A stretch of DNA of 64,000 nucleotides from Pyrenochaeta sp. MPI-SDFR-AT-0127 (lineage: Eukaryota; Ascomycota; Dothideomycetes; Pleosporales; Cucurbitariaceae). The stretch covers positions 186,001-250,000 of the forward strand of contig JAGTJM010000006.1 of assembly GCA_020747015.1 (NCBI GenBank). Direction: 5' to 3'. Positions 1 through 9,854 of this stretch are shown in pieces. A program made the translations under genes and the position numbers. Below the pieces are notes generated by a model. The model searched no databases. It was not told the DNA's origin and saw only the letters and a program-made list of their open reading frames with translations. Position 1 is the first letter of the stretch; every line of letters begins with the position of its first letter.

Positions 1-653
1 ATGTCTCAGCCAGACTCGGTGAATGGATGAGCGAAGACACATCCTCCCCAACGCTTTGGGTTTCGAGTCCAGAAACATCACAGAACGTCTCAACATCACG
101 TGCCGCAGCGATGAGTACTGTTGTAGCAGCATGGCAGTCTGAAATGCCGATCATTTCACACTTCTGTGAGAGACCTCGCTTTGCAGACACTCCTGAAGAT
201 CGGACGGTAGAAGAGGTTGGTATGATCGGAGTTGTCTACAGTCTAATCATCCAGCTTTTACAGTTCAACGTTGAAAATGACACCTTCGAAACATCCGAGG
301 AGAGAATGAGTAAACTGGACGGTTCAGATAAATCCTGGCCTGAGGCATTGGAGTTGTTTTCAGAACTACTTAAAGCAACACCACATCTCTCCGTATGTAT
401 CATCGACGGACTCAACGATCTGGCTTTCTCAACTGGTGCTGAATGGTGTGGAGCTTTCCTCGGTGCATTATTCAAGCATCAACGTTCACGTTCTGGCCTG
501 TTCAAGGTCCTAATCACGACATCTGGGCAGTCGAGGGTTTTACCAGATTGTGTTGGAGTAAATGATAGGATTTACGCTCAAAGAGGAGCGCGAGAAGTTA
601 TTCGTAACGGACGGTGGATCAGTCCTACTGAAAAGGCAGGCTCAGATGTGTAG
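1..653 (+). CDS. Partial uncharacterised protein, 5' end outside window (possible P-loop/STAND-type NTPase C-terminal part)
   Basis: The reading frame is open from the left edge of the window to a TAG at 651-653, so only the C-terminal ~215 residues are visible and the true start lies upstream. The first internal ATG is at 27. The protein has a hydrophobic helix (GVVYSLIIQLLQF) and a hydrophobic strand ending in acidic residues (SVCIIDGLNDLAF, with the Asp pair typical of a Walker B strand), followed by a second strand (LFKVLITTSGQ). This order resembles the nucleotide-binding region of fungal STAND/NACHT-like proteins, where LLLDGLDE- and LLTSR-like motifs follow each other. That is inference from pattern only; the P-loop would lie outside the window. 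It converges on the DUF6604 gene with 165 bp between the stops. Codon use looks normal. Confidence 0.55.
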   Translation, partial: VSARLGEWMSEDTSSPTLWVSSPETSQNVSTSRAAAMSTVVAAWQSEMPIISHFCERPRFADTPEDRTVEEVGMIGVVYSLIIQLLQFNVENDTFETSEERMSKLDGSDKSWPEALELFSELLKATPHLSVCIIDGLNDLAFSTGAEWCGAFLGALFKHQRSRSGLFKVLITTSGQSRVLPDCVGVNDRIYAQRGAREVIRNGRWISPTEKAGSDV

Positions 654-818
654 CTACTCAAGTGACCTACGAGTCTGCATATAGCAAAACCATGGGATTC
701 GCATACCGTAACTGTTTTATTCATTCCCTTCTCACCTTTTTACAACTGAGAAACATAGTTTAAAAGAGAGAACTTCGCGTTGTTCTGTCACGTATGAACC
801 ACAAGGCTTCAAGCCCAA

Positions 819-3387
819 TTACTCCTCAAACTCAAAGTCAATCTGCACGCCAAGAGCTTTTGGAAGAATGTGCTCTACAATCAATGAGCCAGCCCCAGCA
901 TCAATCATACCTCGCAGAGCATCCTGAGCTTTGGTCATTAACCTGTCGGTGACATCCACACCCGGTAGCTTCGCCGTCAACATATCCCCGACTTGCTGCG
1001 TGGAAGTAGCCGACATGAGCACGTATCCTACTACGAAAGGCAGTTCGCTCTCCTTGACAATATAGCTGGGGCCAAATGTCTTGATCAAGTCATCTCGACA
1101 AGCGTCCTTGATAATGCGAAGTAGACGCCAGCACTGGCGGTGAAGCCTGAGAAAGTCGAATGAGATCTCAACTATCTCGGCTTGGATCAAGTCGCGAAGG
1201 AGGCCAAGCAGTTTGGGCACGGCCATCTGTTTGAGAGGGCCTTTCTTGGGAACGACATCGGTATCCCTGAATACCTCCAGGACCTGGTCGTTTTCATCCA
1301 TCTCATATTCCCAATTAGCGTTCTCTAAAATCTTCTGCACGTCTTCCGCGCGCAGGTCATTCTGTCCGTTCGCATCGCAGAAGCGACCTTTGAAGGTTTG
1401 AAGGATAGACCCAAGCTCCTTCAATCCCTTGGGGCCTCTCTTCGACAATACCAGTCCCTCCTTTTTGCGTGTAGCCTTGGCGAGGTTTGCCGCAGAGGTT
1501 CCCATGGCAATGGCGTACCGCTTCAAGCACTCAGCAGCCCCTTTCGGAGCTTCGCCAATGAAAAATGTCTTTGAATCTTCCAAGCTGATTGCTACATCCA
1601 TATCTTTCCACATCAATTCCTGCTCGGTTCCCCCATCTAGCGCATTATAGAGGTGAGCGCAGGACATGACGGAGCCCCAAGCATTGACAAATACGATGTT
1701 CATCTCATGAAATCGCATCAGAGCAAAGTACTTCCAAAGTCCACAACACCAAGGGTGCTGTCGGTATAGATAGAAACTCTCGGGTATGTTGATGCGCTTC
1801 ATACTCGTAGCGGCCTTGCGTTGCTGGTCTTCATGACACCAGAATTGAAGGGTTTCCACGAAATGCTGGACAATAGCATCATTTTCCTTCGACCAAGTAT
1901 CCATCTGGATATCCTTATGGAAGTCCATTTCCTCTTCAATGTCACCTTGAACGAACTGCGTGACATCTGTCAACCACTTGAAGCCAAACTCGGCTTCATG
2001 GCGTAGTATATGGTGGATGTCAAGGAACAGCGTTGTGGCGAACACTAATGGCAGATTTGGCTCCTTTGTCTTGAACATGGTTCGCAATCCTCTCGTAAGT
2101 TCGTCTTCTACTGGTGGTGGAGAAGGCTCAGTAACGCGACAGTAGTAGTAGAATTCTGGCAGCATTTCTAACAAGAGGACTTTGTCTTCCAGGTACTTTT
2201 CTCTATCTCTCTTGCTGTCACAGTCAGAATGAGGAGTGTATTCACCATAGAAGCCGCGCTTCATTTCAGGGTTAGGATTCTCCTTGACCACATCACAGAA
2301 CGCGGTCAAAAGTTGTGAGGCCGGCCAGAATAAGGCCTCAGCAAGCTTGTATTGAGAGAAGTTCATGTCGTCGCCCGGGCGAGCTTTGTGTCCTTCTGAT
2401 GACCCTGCCGCAAGACACTGCGCGGCGTAGTATACTTGTCTATTGGTGGCAAGATAGTTAGCTCATGTGCCAATGTATGTGTATAAATTAGGTTGCTTAC
2501 AGCATTCTGTGCGCACCACCATGCTTGGCAAAGGTACTTTTCGAATCGTCGGTCATCGAACGAGCAAGATCGACAGCGGTGTTGGTCGTGAGAGCAGCAG
2601 TAACGAGATCATTCATGCCATGTTTATAGCGGGCCCAGGCATGTGACACTTCTGTACGCAACCGATTAAGATCACCGATAAGGAGGTAGAAGGCAAAGAA
2701 ACTTTCTCCGATATTAATTGTGCGTTCAGCCTTATAGATTGGCTCATTTTGAGGAAGTTTTGCTGCAGAAATTGCAGTAGGAGCTTGCTGGAAAGCATCA
2801 AAAGGCTCTTCTAGGTTCAAGTGCTCAAAGAGATTCAACACTTCTGCCATGGTCTTTGGCTTCGTTGTAGGATGTTCGGGTTTCGGAAGTCTGGGGCCAA
2901 GAGTTTCACGCACTTTCTTCAAGACGTTGAGAAAGTAAGTGTGCCGATCGTCTGAGTCCTTCTTTTCAGCAGAATCATCCAAAGTGTCTGATAAGTCAGT
3001 AGAGTAGGACTGTCGAAGACTGATGGTGGCATCGAGCAAGTCCGCCAGCTTCTGCGGAATTTGGACTGGCGGATCGGTTATCTTAGCGATGAATTCTGCG
3101 AGGGCGGTCCACTCCTTGATGGCAAGTGTATAGGTAGGTCTCCCTTGGGAACGATTGCCTTCCTTCTTCGCATTCTTTGTTTTGGAAGAGACATAGCCAT
3201 GTGCCTTGGCTGTTGATGCGAGCCATTGCGCGATTGAATCTCTGTCGGCGTTGTCAGGAAGAATACAAGAACCTTTGAGAATTACATGGTAATTCTAGGC
3301 GATTTCCATCCGTGGGGCATGTTTGACGTACGTATGGTTCTTGTACTGCTGATAGGTGCTGAGAACGTTCTTCGGAAGCCCCGGCAT
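819..3387 (-). CDS. DUF6604 domain protein, three exons
   Basis: Spliced model: exon 1 3387-3332, exon 2 3241-2501, exon 3 2439-819; 805 residues. Intron 1 (3242-3331) has a GTACGT donor and a GACAG acceptor; joining it gives an N-terminus reading LPKNVLSTYQQYKNHTDSIA and then QWLASTAKAHGY, the usual opening of the fungal DUF6604 family (a YxxYK motif followed by a WLASTA helix). Intron 2 (2440-2500) has GTAAGC, a GCTAACT branch site and AATAG. The rest is mostly helical and soluble, with no signal peptide or membrane segment and no catalytic motif I can identify. Family members are lineage-restricted fungal proteins of unknown function, often large and variable. A 33-nt alternative for intron 1 (3295-3327) also keeps the frame but is implausibly short. 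Function unknown. Confidence 0.8.
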
Positions 3388-4208
3388 TTCAAGTTGGTGA
3401 TCTGCTGTCGAAGCAGTCCATTCCAGGAGAAAAATAGTAAAGATCTGAAATACTTGAGGCGCAAGAGTAATACCTGAGCGAGTGATGTTTATTATAGTCA
3501 GGCTGAGAAGGTTGGGTTGAGCAAGGGGCCCCTTCTATACGATTCAGCGGCACACTAGCCATGACAGGTCGTATTCTACACAGCCATCCCGGTACATTCT
3601 TTGCAAAGCCTTGCTACTTATGTTCTTTGTAGTCTGGTAATATACGATAATGCGGCTTCCCAACGGAGAACCATATTTGTTTGGGTAATACAAGCAAGCT
3701 CTTGAAAAAGCAAAAAATGGCGGTGAGCACGCCCCGGAAGAGAGTTTTGGTGAACTCAGCAGCATCCGTAAGAGTAGGGGCCATCGATAGAAAATGATCA
3801 AGAATTTGAAAGTCGAGACTGTGACTGATACAGAGAGCTTGATGCTTGCGAGCGGTCCAGAGAAACAATCATAGATCGTTCTATGTCACCATCTTATAGT
3901 TTGCGTACACGAAAATGTATGAGAATGTAGGATAGTGTTTGAAGGCACAAACTAGGCCTAACTTAACATAATTCTAGTCTAGTATTGGAGATCATACCAG
4001 AGGAGAAGACGGCAAGATAGCCGGGACGAAACCGCTGTATTGGCCCGCGCTCAAGCTCCGAGGTACAAGCTCGAGCTCCCCGCAATCGTCATTCATCATC
4101 CCATCCTCGCCATGTAACAGCAAACAACATAACAACTCATTCACGGGTCGGAGGGTTTGCTTAATTAAATTAAACCATCGTAACACAAAGACACGTTCCT
4201 TGCGCACA
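3388..4208. other. Intergenic, divergent promoters of the DUF6604 gene and CAB5
   Basis: No coding signal I can support. The last 60 bases before CAB5 contain an AT-rich stretch (TTAATTAAATTAAA at about 4161). Short ORFs here on both strands lack splice context and family resemblance. Confidence 0.5.
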
Positions 4209-5009
4209 ATGCTTCTCCTCGGCCTCACAGGCTCCATCGCTACGGGCAAGTCCACCGTCTCGGCCCTCCTTACCAAAGCGCCATACTCGCTCCCCATAAT
4301 CGATGCCGACCTCATCGCACGACAAGTCGTCGAACCCGGCACTGCGGGCTACAATGCCATCGTCAAGTACTTCTCACCTACAACACCAGACCTGCTCCTC
4401 CCGGATGCGACACCAAAAGGCCGGCCATTGAACCGGCCAGCGCTAGGAAGGAGAGTGTTTGGAAGCGGAGAGGAGAAAGAGAGAGACAGGAAGATGCTGA
4501 ACAGCATCGTGCATCCTGCAGTGCGGAAAGAAATGTATAGACAGATGGTATGGGCATATCTAAAAGGAAACTGGGCGGTTGTCCTTGATGTGCCACTCCT
4601 GTTTGAATCCGGCTGGGAACGCTACTGTGGCACAATACTCGTCGTCGGTGTTACAGATCCCAGTATTCAGATTGCCCGTTTGCGCGCCCGCGATTCGCAT
4701 CTCACCGAGGAAGATGCGCGGAATCGCGTTATGAGCCAGGGCGATGTGCGCGAGAAGGCGGAAAGGTGCTTGAGAAGGGGACCAGGCCGTGGCGTGGTAG
4801 TGTGGAACGACCACGATAGAAGCCACCTAGAGAAAGAGATTCAGAGAGTGATGCAGGATGTCAGGAGTAGGAGTCCGAGGTGGTGGAGTTTCTTATTGTG
4901 GGTGTGTCCGCCACTAGGTGCCTTTGCTGGCTTATTTAGCTGGTATAAGATGCGCAAAGTGCAATTACAATGGGAAAGTGAAAAGAAGAGAGAGAAGGCA
5001 AAGTTGTGA
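4209..5009 (+). CDS. CAB5: Dephospho-CoA kinase
   Basis: Single exon, 266 residues. It transfers phosphate from ATP to the 3'-hydroxyl of dephospho-CoA, the last step of coenzyme A synthesis. The N-terminus carries the P-loop GLTGSIATGKST (residues 5-16), followed by the family motif IIDADLIARQVVEPG, the VLDVPLLFESG strand and an ARDSHLTEEDARNR lid region, in the order of CoaE-type kinases. The C-terminus has a hydrophobic segment (about residues 225-248, WWSFLLWVCPPLGAFAGLFS) ending in a basic KMRK tail; a C-terminal membrane anchor is common in fungal CAB5 and suggests attachment to mitochondrial outer membrane or lipid droplets (inference). I chose the ATG at 4209 because it begins the MLLLGLTG strand with ACA before it; an upstream in-frame TTG at 4200 is not a credible start. 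Confidence 0.93.
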   Translation: MLLLGLTGSIATGKSTVSALLTKAPYSLPIIDADLIARQVVEPGTAGYNAIVKYFSPTTPDLLLPDATPKGRPLNRPALGRRVFGSGEEKERDRKMLNSIVHPAVRKEMYRQMVWAYLKGNWAVVLDVPLLFESGWERYCGTILVVGVTDPSIQIARLRARDSHLTEEDARNRVMSQGDVREKAERCLRRGPGRGVVVWNDHDRSHLEKEIQRVMQDVRSRSPRWWSFLLWVCPPLGAFAGLFSWYKMRKVQLQWESEKKREKAKL

Positions 5010-5348
5010 GCTTGTAGCTATGGCAATTTGACTGTTTCTTTTACTTCGAGGAGCGGCAGGTTTGTGTCGTGTATGTGGAGGAGGCGCATAGATATCCTAG
5101 CGAATGGCACGGGCAGTATAGATGCTGTATCACGGTAAATATCTCACTCTTATCTTCTGTCTTGTCATATATGTTTCAACGAGGGTACTTGTTCCTTTTT
5201 ACAAAATCAAGTGTGTTTGATTGCTGCAATCATCTTTTCTCTTTCACCTCTGTTTCTACAGAAACGGCATCTAATCCTGACCGAAGTTACTCCTTCTCTC
5301 CACACACACACACACACACACACACCAAAGGACAAGCAACTAAACAAC
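5010..5348. other. Intergenic with 5' leader of the Ser-rich gene
   Basis: Contains the CA microsatellite described separately and pyrimidine-rich sequence typical of a fungal promoter/leader. No gene seen. Confidence 0.5.
5301..5325 (+). repeat. (CA)12 microsatellite in a 5' leader
   Basis: An uninterrupted run of CA dinucleotides ending about 24 nt before the ATG at 5349, so it probably lies in the transcribed leader of the downstream gene. Confidence 0.95.
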
Positions 5349-6989
5349 ATGAGCTCCATAACACCTCCCTCATACATCGATGATGGTAGATCGGTTACTA
5401 AACGCATACCCCATGGTCTGCACCCTCAGCACGTCGCACACTGGATCAGCAATACCGGCTCCGACACCTCAGCGTATACGGGCAGCTTCTTCGACGATGG
5501 CGCAGACATGCTCCGTCCATCTAGCACGACACCAGGTTTCGGCCAAGTGAATCCTGACTTCTACAAGCAGCGCGAGAGCAGAGAAAGAAAAGATGGAGCG
5601 TGGAATGCCGACATGCAAAGAGCTATCAGTGGAGACATTTACAGAAATCTGGCAAAGATAAAGGGTAGAGGTGGACTTGAAGTCAAGAGACAAGGAGAAA
5701 TGCTGGGAGTAAGAGGGAAGAAGTGGGAGACTGTGACGATCCCTATGCCGCGGAAATGGGCCCCTTTTATCATCAAAGCAGAGAATGGACGGGTCATTGT
5801 TGTTGATGAAGATGGTGAGTTTGATTCTGGACCTCAGACATCTCAGCAGGATCACAAAGGTACGCGCTGGGTCAGAGCTGCTTCTTCCATTGAGCCTTTG
5901 TCGACAGCGATGCCGATGACACGAATGTCGTGGGAATGTCATTGCTCTTCCCACAATCCCAAACAGCGACCTTGTAAAGAAAGCAAGAAGCAGACTCTGG
6001 GCCATGAGTATTGCGTCTCACCAGTGCTCGAGGCACTCCCATCGATCCCAGAAACAGAGGTCGAAGTAGGCTGGCAACAGTCAGGTGGTGAGGAAGTTGC
6101 ACCACCTACGGATTTCTTCATGGCGGGCGGTGCGAGTGGGTGGCCTTCTGGAAAAAGCACGTCTCTTGCGTCATGGACTGTCTCTGCAATCTCACATGGG
6201 CAATTCCCTTCTACAGTGTCGGCATCGGACTCTAGCTCCCCCGTACGCTCACCACCAGGCGGGTGGCCATCTCCGCCCCACTCTCTTACCAAAGGTGTTG
6301 AGACATCGCAGCATTCTTGGACGGACGAGGATCACGACAGCGTCTCAGAAAAGGTTGAGTGGCAGGCATCACGGAAGGGTGAGAGTTCACAGCATTCCCA
6401 CAGGACTGATATGTTAGATAGGCGAACAAGACGTGGTTTCGATAATGGATCAACCATAACACAATCGACTTACGTAGTGCCTACCGTTGACGATGCGGCA
6501 GAATCTTCGTCGAACAGCATCACTGGTTTCAAGGAGACTGGTTGGGATGGCTACGAGAGAGACAAGACGAGCAGCGAAGTCAGCGTCGTAGGAACCAGTA
6601 GTGGACGCACTTCTATAGGTAGTGAGGCATCGGACAGATATAGTGTCAGGGCCCCTAGTCATCGAGGCCATCGTAGCCGAAAGAGCCACCGAGATAGCGA
6701 CTACGGGAGCCAAGCAGGCTGGAGTGATAGTCGGGCTGGTCAGCAGAGCTGGAGTAGCCAGACAGCACGTGGCGACAAAGCCTCGAGTAGAAATCAAGGG
6801 GATTGGCGTGACAGCAACAAGAGCAGAACGAGTGAGGCCAGGGGAAGTAGATATGCGAACGGATATGACGAAGACAACGAAACGTATCTGAATGAGAACT
6901 GGGGCGGCACGCCGGTAAGAGTTGGTAGTAGGCGATTGAGTGTCGCTGGGCAGAGTTCACTGTCTGACATGCTGGCCAAATGGGCATGA
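5349..6989 (+). CDS. Ser-rich orphan protein
   Basis: Single exon, 546 residues, starting at the first in-frame ATG after the CA repeat (MSSITPPSYIDDG). I do not recognise the family. The first ~190 residues look folded or conserved: an IPHGLHPQHVAHWI segment, a basic helix (ISGDIYRNLAKIKGRGG) and a WAPFIIKAENGRVIVVDEDG strand pair. The remainder is low-complexity, rich in Ser, Gly, Arg and Asp with many Ser-Pro and Arg-x-x-Ser sites, and ends in a short amphipathic tail (SSLSDMLAKWA). No membrane segment, signal peptide or catalytic motif is visible. The composition suggests a cytosolic or nuclear phosphoprotein (inference). The frame is open over 1.6 kb with no need for introns, so it is a real gene. 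Confidence 0.8.
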   Translation: MSSITPPSYIDDGRSVTKRIPHGLHPQHVAHWISNTGSDTSAYTGSFFDDGADMLRPSSTTPGFGQVNPDFYKQRESRERKDGAWNADMQRAISGDIYRNLAKIKGRGGLEVKRQGEMLGVRGKKWETVTIPMPRKWAPFIIKAENGRVIVVDEDGEFDSGPQTSQQDHKGTRWVRAASSIEPLSTAMPMTRMSWECHCSSHNPKQRPCKESKKQTLGHEYCVSPVLEALPSIPETEVEVGWQQSGGEEVAPPTDFFMAGGASGWPSGKSTSLASWTVSAISHGQFPSTVSASDSSSPVRSPPGGWPSPPHSLTKGVETSQHSWTDEDHDSVSEKVEWQASRKGESSQHSHRTDMLDRRTRRGFDNGSTITQSTYVVPTVDDAAESSSNSITGFKETGWDGYERDKTSSEVSVVGTSSGRTSIGSEASDRYSVRAPSHRGHRSRKSHRDSDYGSQAGWSDSRAGQQSWSSQTARGDKASSRNQGDWRDSNKSRTSEARGSRYANGYDEDNETYLNENWGGTPVRVGSRRLSVAGQSSLSDMLAKWA

Positions 6990-7956
6990 GAGTGCGGAGG
7001 ACCAGCGTCTCCTGGAGCACAAGGGAGTGTATGTAGCATTAGCATGTGGTCGATCAAATGTGGAACCCACCAACGAAACCACGGCATCGCGTGCATGTCA
7101 ATCAAACTCGCGTACATGGGCTGCCTCGTCGCGGTCCTCGACAAAGGGAGCACCTGCATGCATGCATGCATGTTCGCGTCGAAACCACACGGCAAGGAGC
7201 GTGTCGTACTCGACCAGCAGATCCATTGCCTTTTAACAAGCCCGCCAACCACCCTCCAGTCGTAGTTGTGACACACTCGGACGGCACCCCAGTGCACCAG
7301 AGCCTCACGAAGCGCTCACTGTGCCTTAGTCCGCCTCAGCAGCTGCAGGTCCATGGATGCGCGTAGGGAACAGGTGCCAAACCCGCGTTCGTCTTTCGCA
7401 CCTCGATCGCGTCTGGTGGCGCACTACTCCCGACGTCTCGGGGCCAATGGGTAGTAGCGCATAGATTGGATTGCCGGGCAGAAACAGGATTCGGGGTAGA
7501 ATCCGCCCCCAAGCGTACAACGTGAGGAGCGACGCGCTAGTTGAATCGGGAACGCGTTGAGTGGTGTCTAATACCCTGCGCCTCCCCAGCTGGACTGACT
7601 CTCTCTCCTTCTTGAAATCCCAGGCTGCCGGCGTTGAAAGTCTCTCGTCTTTTTCCACCTGTGTCTCTGGAATTAGATTCACAGCGGGCTTTTTGTCTTG
7701 GGATTGCAACTGCGCTTGTTGTTATTATTGTGCTTTTTATTTGGAGTGTTGCGAGGGAGACGAGCTTGGATTCGCGTTTCCAACACCAACGACACACGTT
7801 CCCCGCTATCAGTCGACTCCCTTCGGCCCTTTCTACACCACCACCACCTGCATTACCACTATTCGACTTGCTTGGGGGCAATTGGTACTTTGAGCTTCTC
7901 TATCGGACCTTCTATTCATCTCAATCGCTATCACCACATTTACACCTCTTTGCACA
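6990..7956. other. Intergenic, about 1 kb
   Basis: Holds the TGCA tetranucleotide repeat and, from about 7560 on, pyrimidine-rich sequence (CACCACCACC, TTCTTG, TCTCTCTCC) typical of a promoter and leader for the gene starting at 7957. ORFs on both strands are unsupported. Confidence 0.5.
7155..7172. repeat. (TGCA)4.5 self-complementary tetranucleotide repeat
   Basis: Perfect repeat TGCATGCATGCATGCATG; each unit is its own reverse complement, so the tract is palindromic. Confidence 0.9.
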
Positions 7957-9287
7957 ATGGCAACGTTTACGCGCCAGCCCTTCGCCGAGCTCGGCACACC
8001 GCGTCTCCAGGCACTGCAGAGCTCAAAGAACAGGCAGAATGGTAAATACTATCTTGCAATGTGTGAAGAAACAAGCTAAACGCGACATGCACAGCTATCT
8101 CGCCCAACTTCGCGTCTCCCAGCTTGAAGCCTACACCCACCCCATCAACTGGAAAGCGCCAACGCGCACCTGAGATCTTTGAAGATGTCGAGTCCGAGAA
8201 CATGGACCCTTCCGTCTTCAGCTCGCCAACTAAGAAGTCCAAGATGAGCAGCGATGCTGGATTCGTCAAGCCAGCCAAGTTCTCGCTCTTTACGTCGCCC
8301 GCGGCGCCCCGGATCAGTACTGTCAATGCTTCGCCTGCTGTCCCTTCGATCCGCAAGGCTCTCTCGTCGCCCAGCACTGCAAATTCGACGCCCATTACCA
8401 GCTCCCGCGGCTCGCCAAAGCACAAGCGTATCCATGCCATTTCAAAGCACCGTCGCGCGTCTAGCTCGCCATTCCGACGCGTCGATCCACCTTCGTTCTC
8501 GCAGAGCAGCCCTGTCCTCCCCTTCAGCATCGACGCAGCACTCAGCGGAACCATCCAGGGATACACACCCAAGCCCGCAGTGACCGCAACGCCCGTTTCC
8601 GCTCCGGTGCAGCACGTGTCCACCCTCGAAGACAGCATGCCCAAGGGCTGGTTCTTCGAGATCCACGAGGACACGCCCGAGCAAGAAGCCGCAAATCTGA
8701 TGGAACACTCCGCCTCGGTCCTGGACATCAGCTCCGACGACGACGCCGAGACCAAGCAGAAGAACGAGGACCTCGAGCGCGGCAAGGAAAACATCCCACC
8801 GCCAGACTTCTTGGCGGCGCAGCACCGCGCTCGAACAGACGCAGACGCCATGGACACTGAACTGCAGGCAGACGTCCAGCCCGACGAACCCGTCAAGCGA
8901 CCCCGTCTGCGCCAGCTGGTCCAGGATGCCATGGATGAGGATCGCAAGCCGCTGGGTGATCTTGCGCCAAGCGAATTCTACGGCGAGGGCTGCGATGCGT
9001 CATCATACGTCACCGTCGACACGGGGATTGAGAAGCCATCGAGTCTGTCCAAGGAGTTTGACTTTAGCTGCTCGACTCCAGAGAAGAGCCATGAAGAGCG
9101 AGAAGAGCTTGTAGAGGAACCTGCTGCGGCAGAGACAACGGTACCAGAGGTGGAGGACGTCATCGCCATCCACGCTGACGAGCCTGTTGTCGTCGATGCA
9201 CAAATCCCCGTCTTACCAGTCGAGGAAGTCCCGTCCATCGTCGACACATCAACCGACGTACCTGAAGTCCCTGTCGCTGTTTCATAG
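7957..9287 (+). CDS. KEN-box nuclear protein of unknown function, two exons
   Basis: Exon 1 7957-8041, exon 2 8095-9287; intron 8042-8094 has GTAAAT, a GCTAAAC branch site and CACAG. The spliced protein has 425 residues and starts MATFTRQPFAELGTPRL. It is largely disordered, with basic Ser-Pro/Thr-Pro-rich sequence in residues 35-160 (several CDK-type SP/TP sites beside Lys/Arg), a conserved-looking GWFFEIHEDTPEQEAANLM segment at about 213, DISSDDD, a KEN box (ERGKENIPPP, residues 259-261), an RPRL destruction-box-like motif near 297, and PLGDLAPSEFYGEG near 314. The tail is acidic with Val/Pro/Glu repeats. KEN and D boxes are APC/C recognition signals, so a cell-cycle-regulated nuclear protein is inferred. 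No enzyme domain is present. I do not know its function. Confidence 0.85.
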
Positions 9288-9854
9288 GCACTCATCACTT
9301 TGCTTCTCTGCTTTCATCTTCCTGTCACCTGGCGCTTGGAATATCCTTCCTTCCTCTTGGCGTCTAATCCTGTTCCCTTGTCTACACTGGTCTGTTCACT
9401 CGGGAGGCTCTCTGGTTCACGTGTCTACGATCTGGCGTTCATGGGGCCTCATATTCGATACCTTTTCCCTAATCTTATGCGTAGCGAGCCTAGTCTTTTT
9501 TGAATACATGATTTGTTCGTTCACATCGTTGTGCCCCCATGCTGCCGTGATGTACAGGTTTGTTGGTATCGTGCATGTTGTCTCAAGGGCTTCGTTCAGT
9601 CGGCATGGCTTGTGTAACGCTTCAGAGGTCTAGGTGAGATTCTGCACCACGGTTCGATCTTTCACGACATGAACAACTGTCCTCAAACTTGGCAAACATT
9701 CAACGCTGAGTATCGAGGTAAATTTTGGTATCGTAAAACCGTACCCCCTTTGGAGCCACGCAAGTGTGTATTATAACCTTGCTCACCGTCCCGAATCTAC
9801 ATTCCCCCCGTGTCATTCCCTGGAAAAAGAAAACGCACCCTTCCCCACTCCCAC
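9288..9854. other. Convergent 3' intergenic region
   Basis: Lies between the 3' ends of the KEN-box gene and SPC3. T-rich and CT-rich, consistent with 3' UTRs. Nothing else seen. Confidence 0.5.

Noticed and set aside
3295..3327. 33-nt intron option in the DUF6604 gene
   Set aside because: In frame but far shorter than fungal introns; the 90-nt intron 3242-3331 has better signals and gives the family's N-terminal sequence.
7967..8947. 326-codon minus-strand ORF
   Set aside because: Shadow of the KEN-box gene on the other strand; Ser/Gly/Ala-rich antisense composition.
9640..9680. GGTTCGATC resembling a tRNA B box
   Set aside because: No A box at the right distance upstream and no cloverleaf could be drawn.
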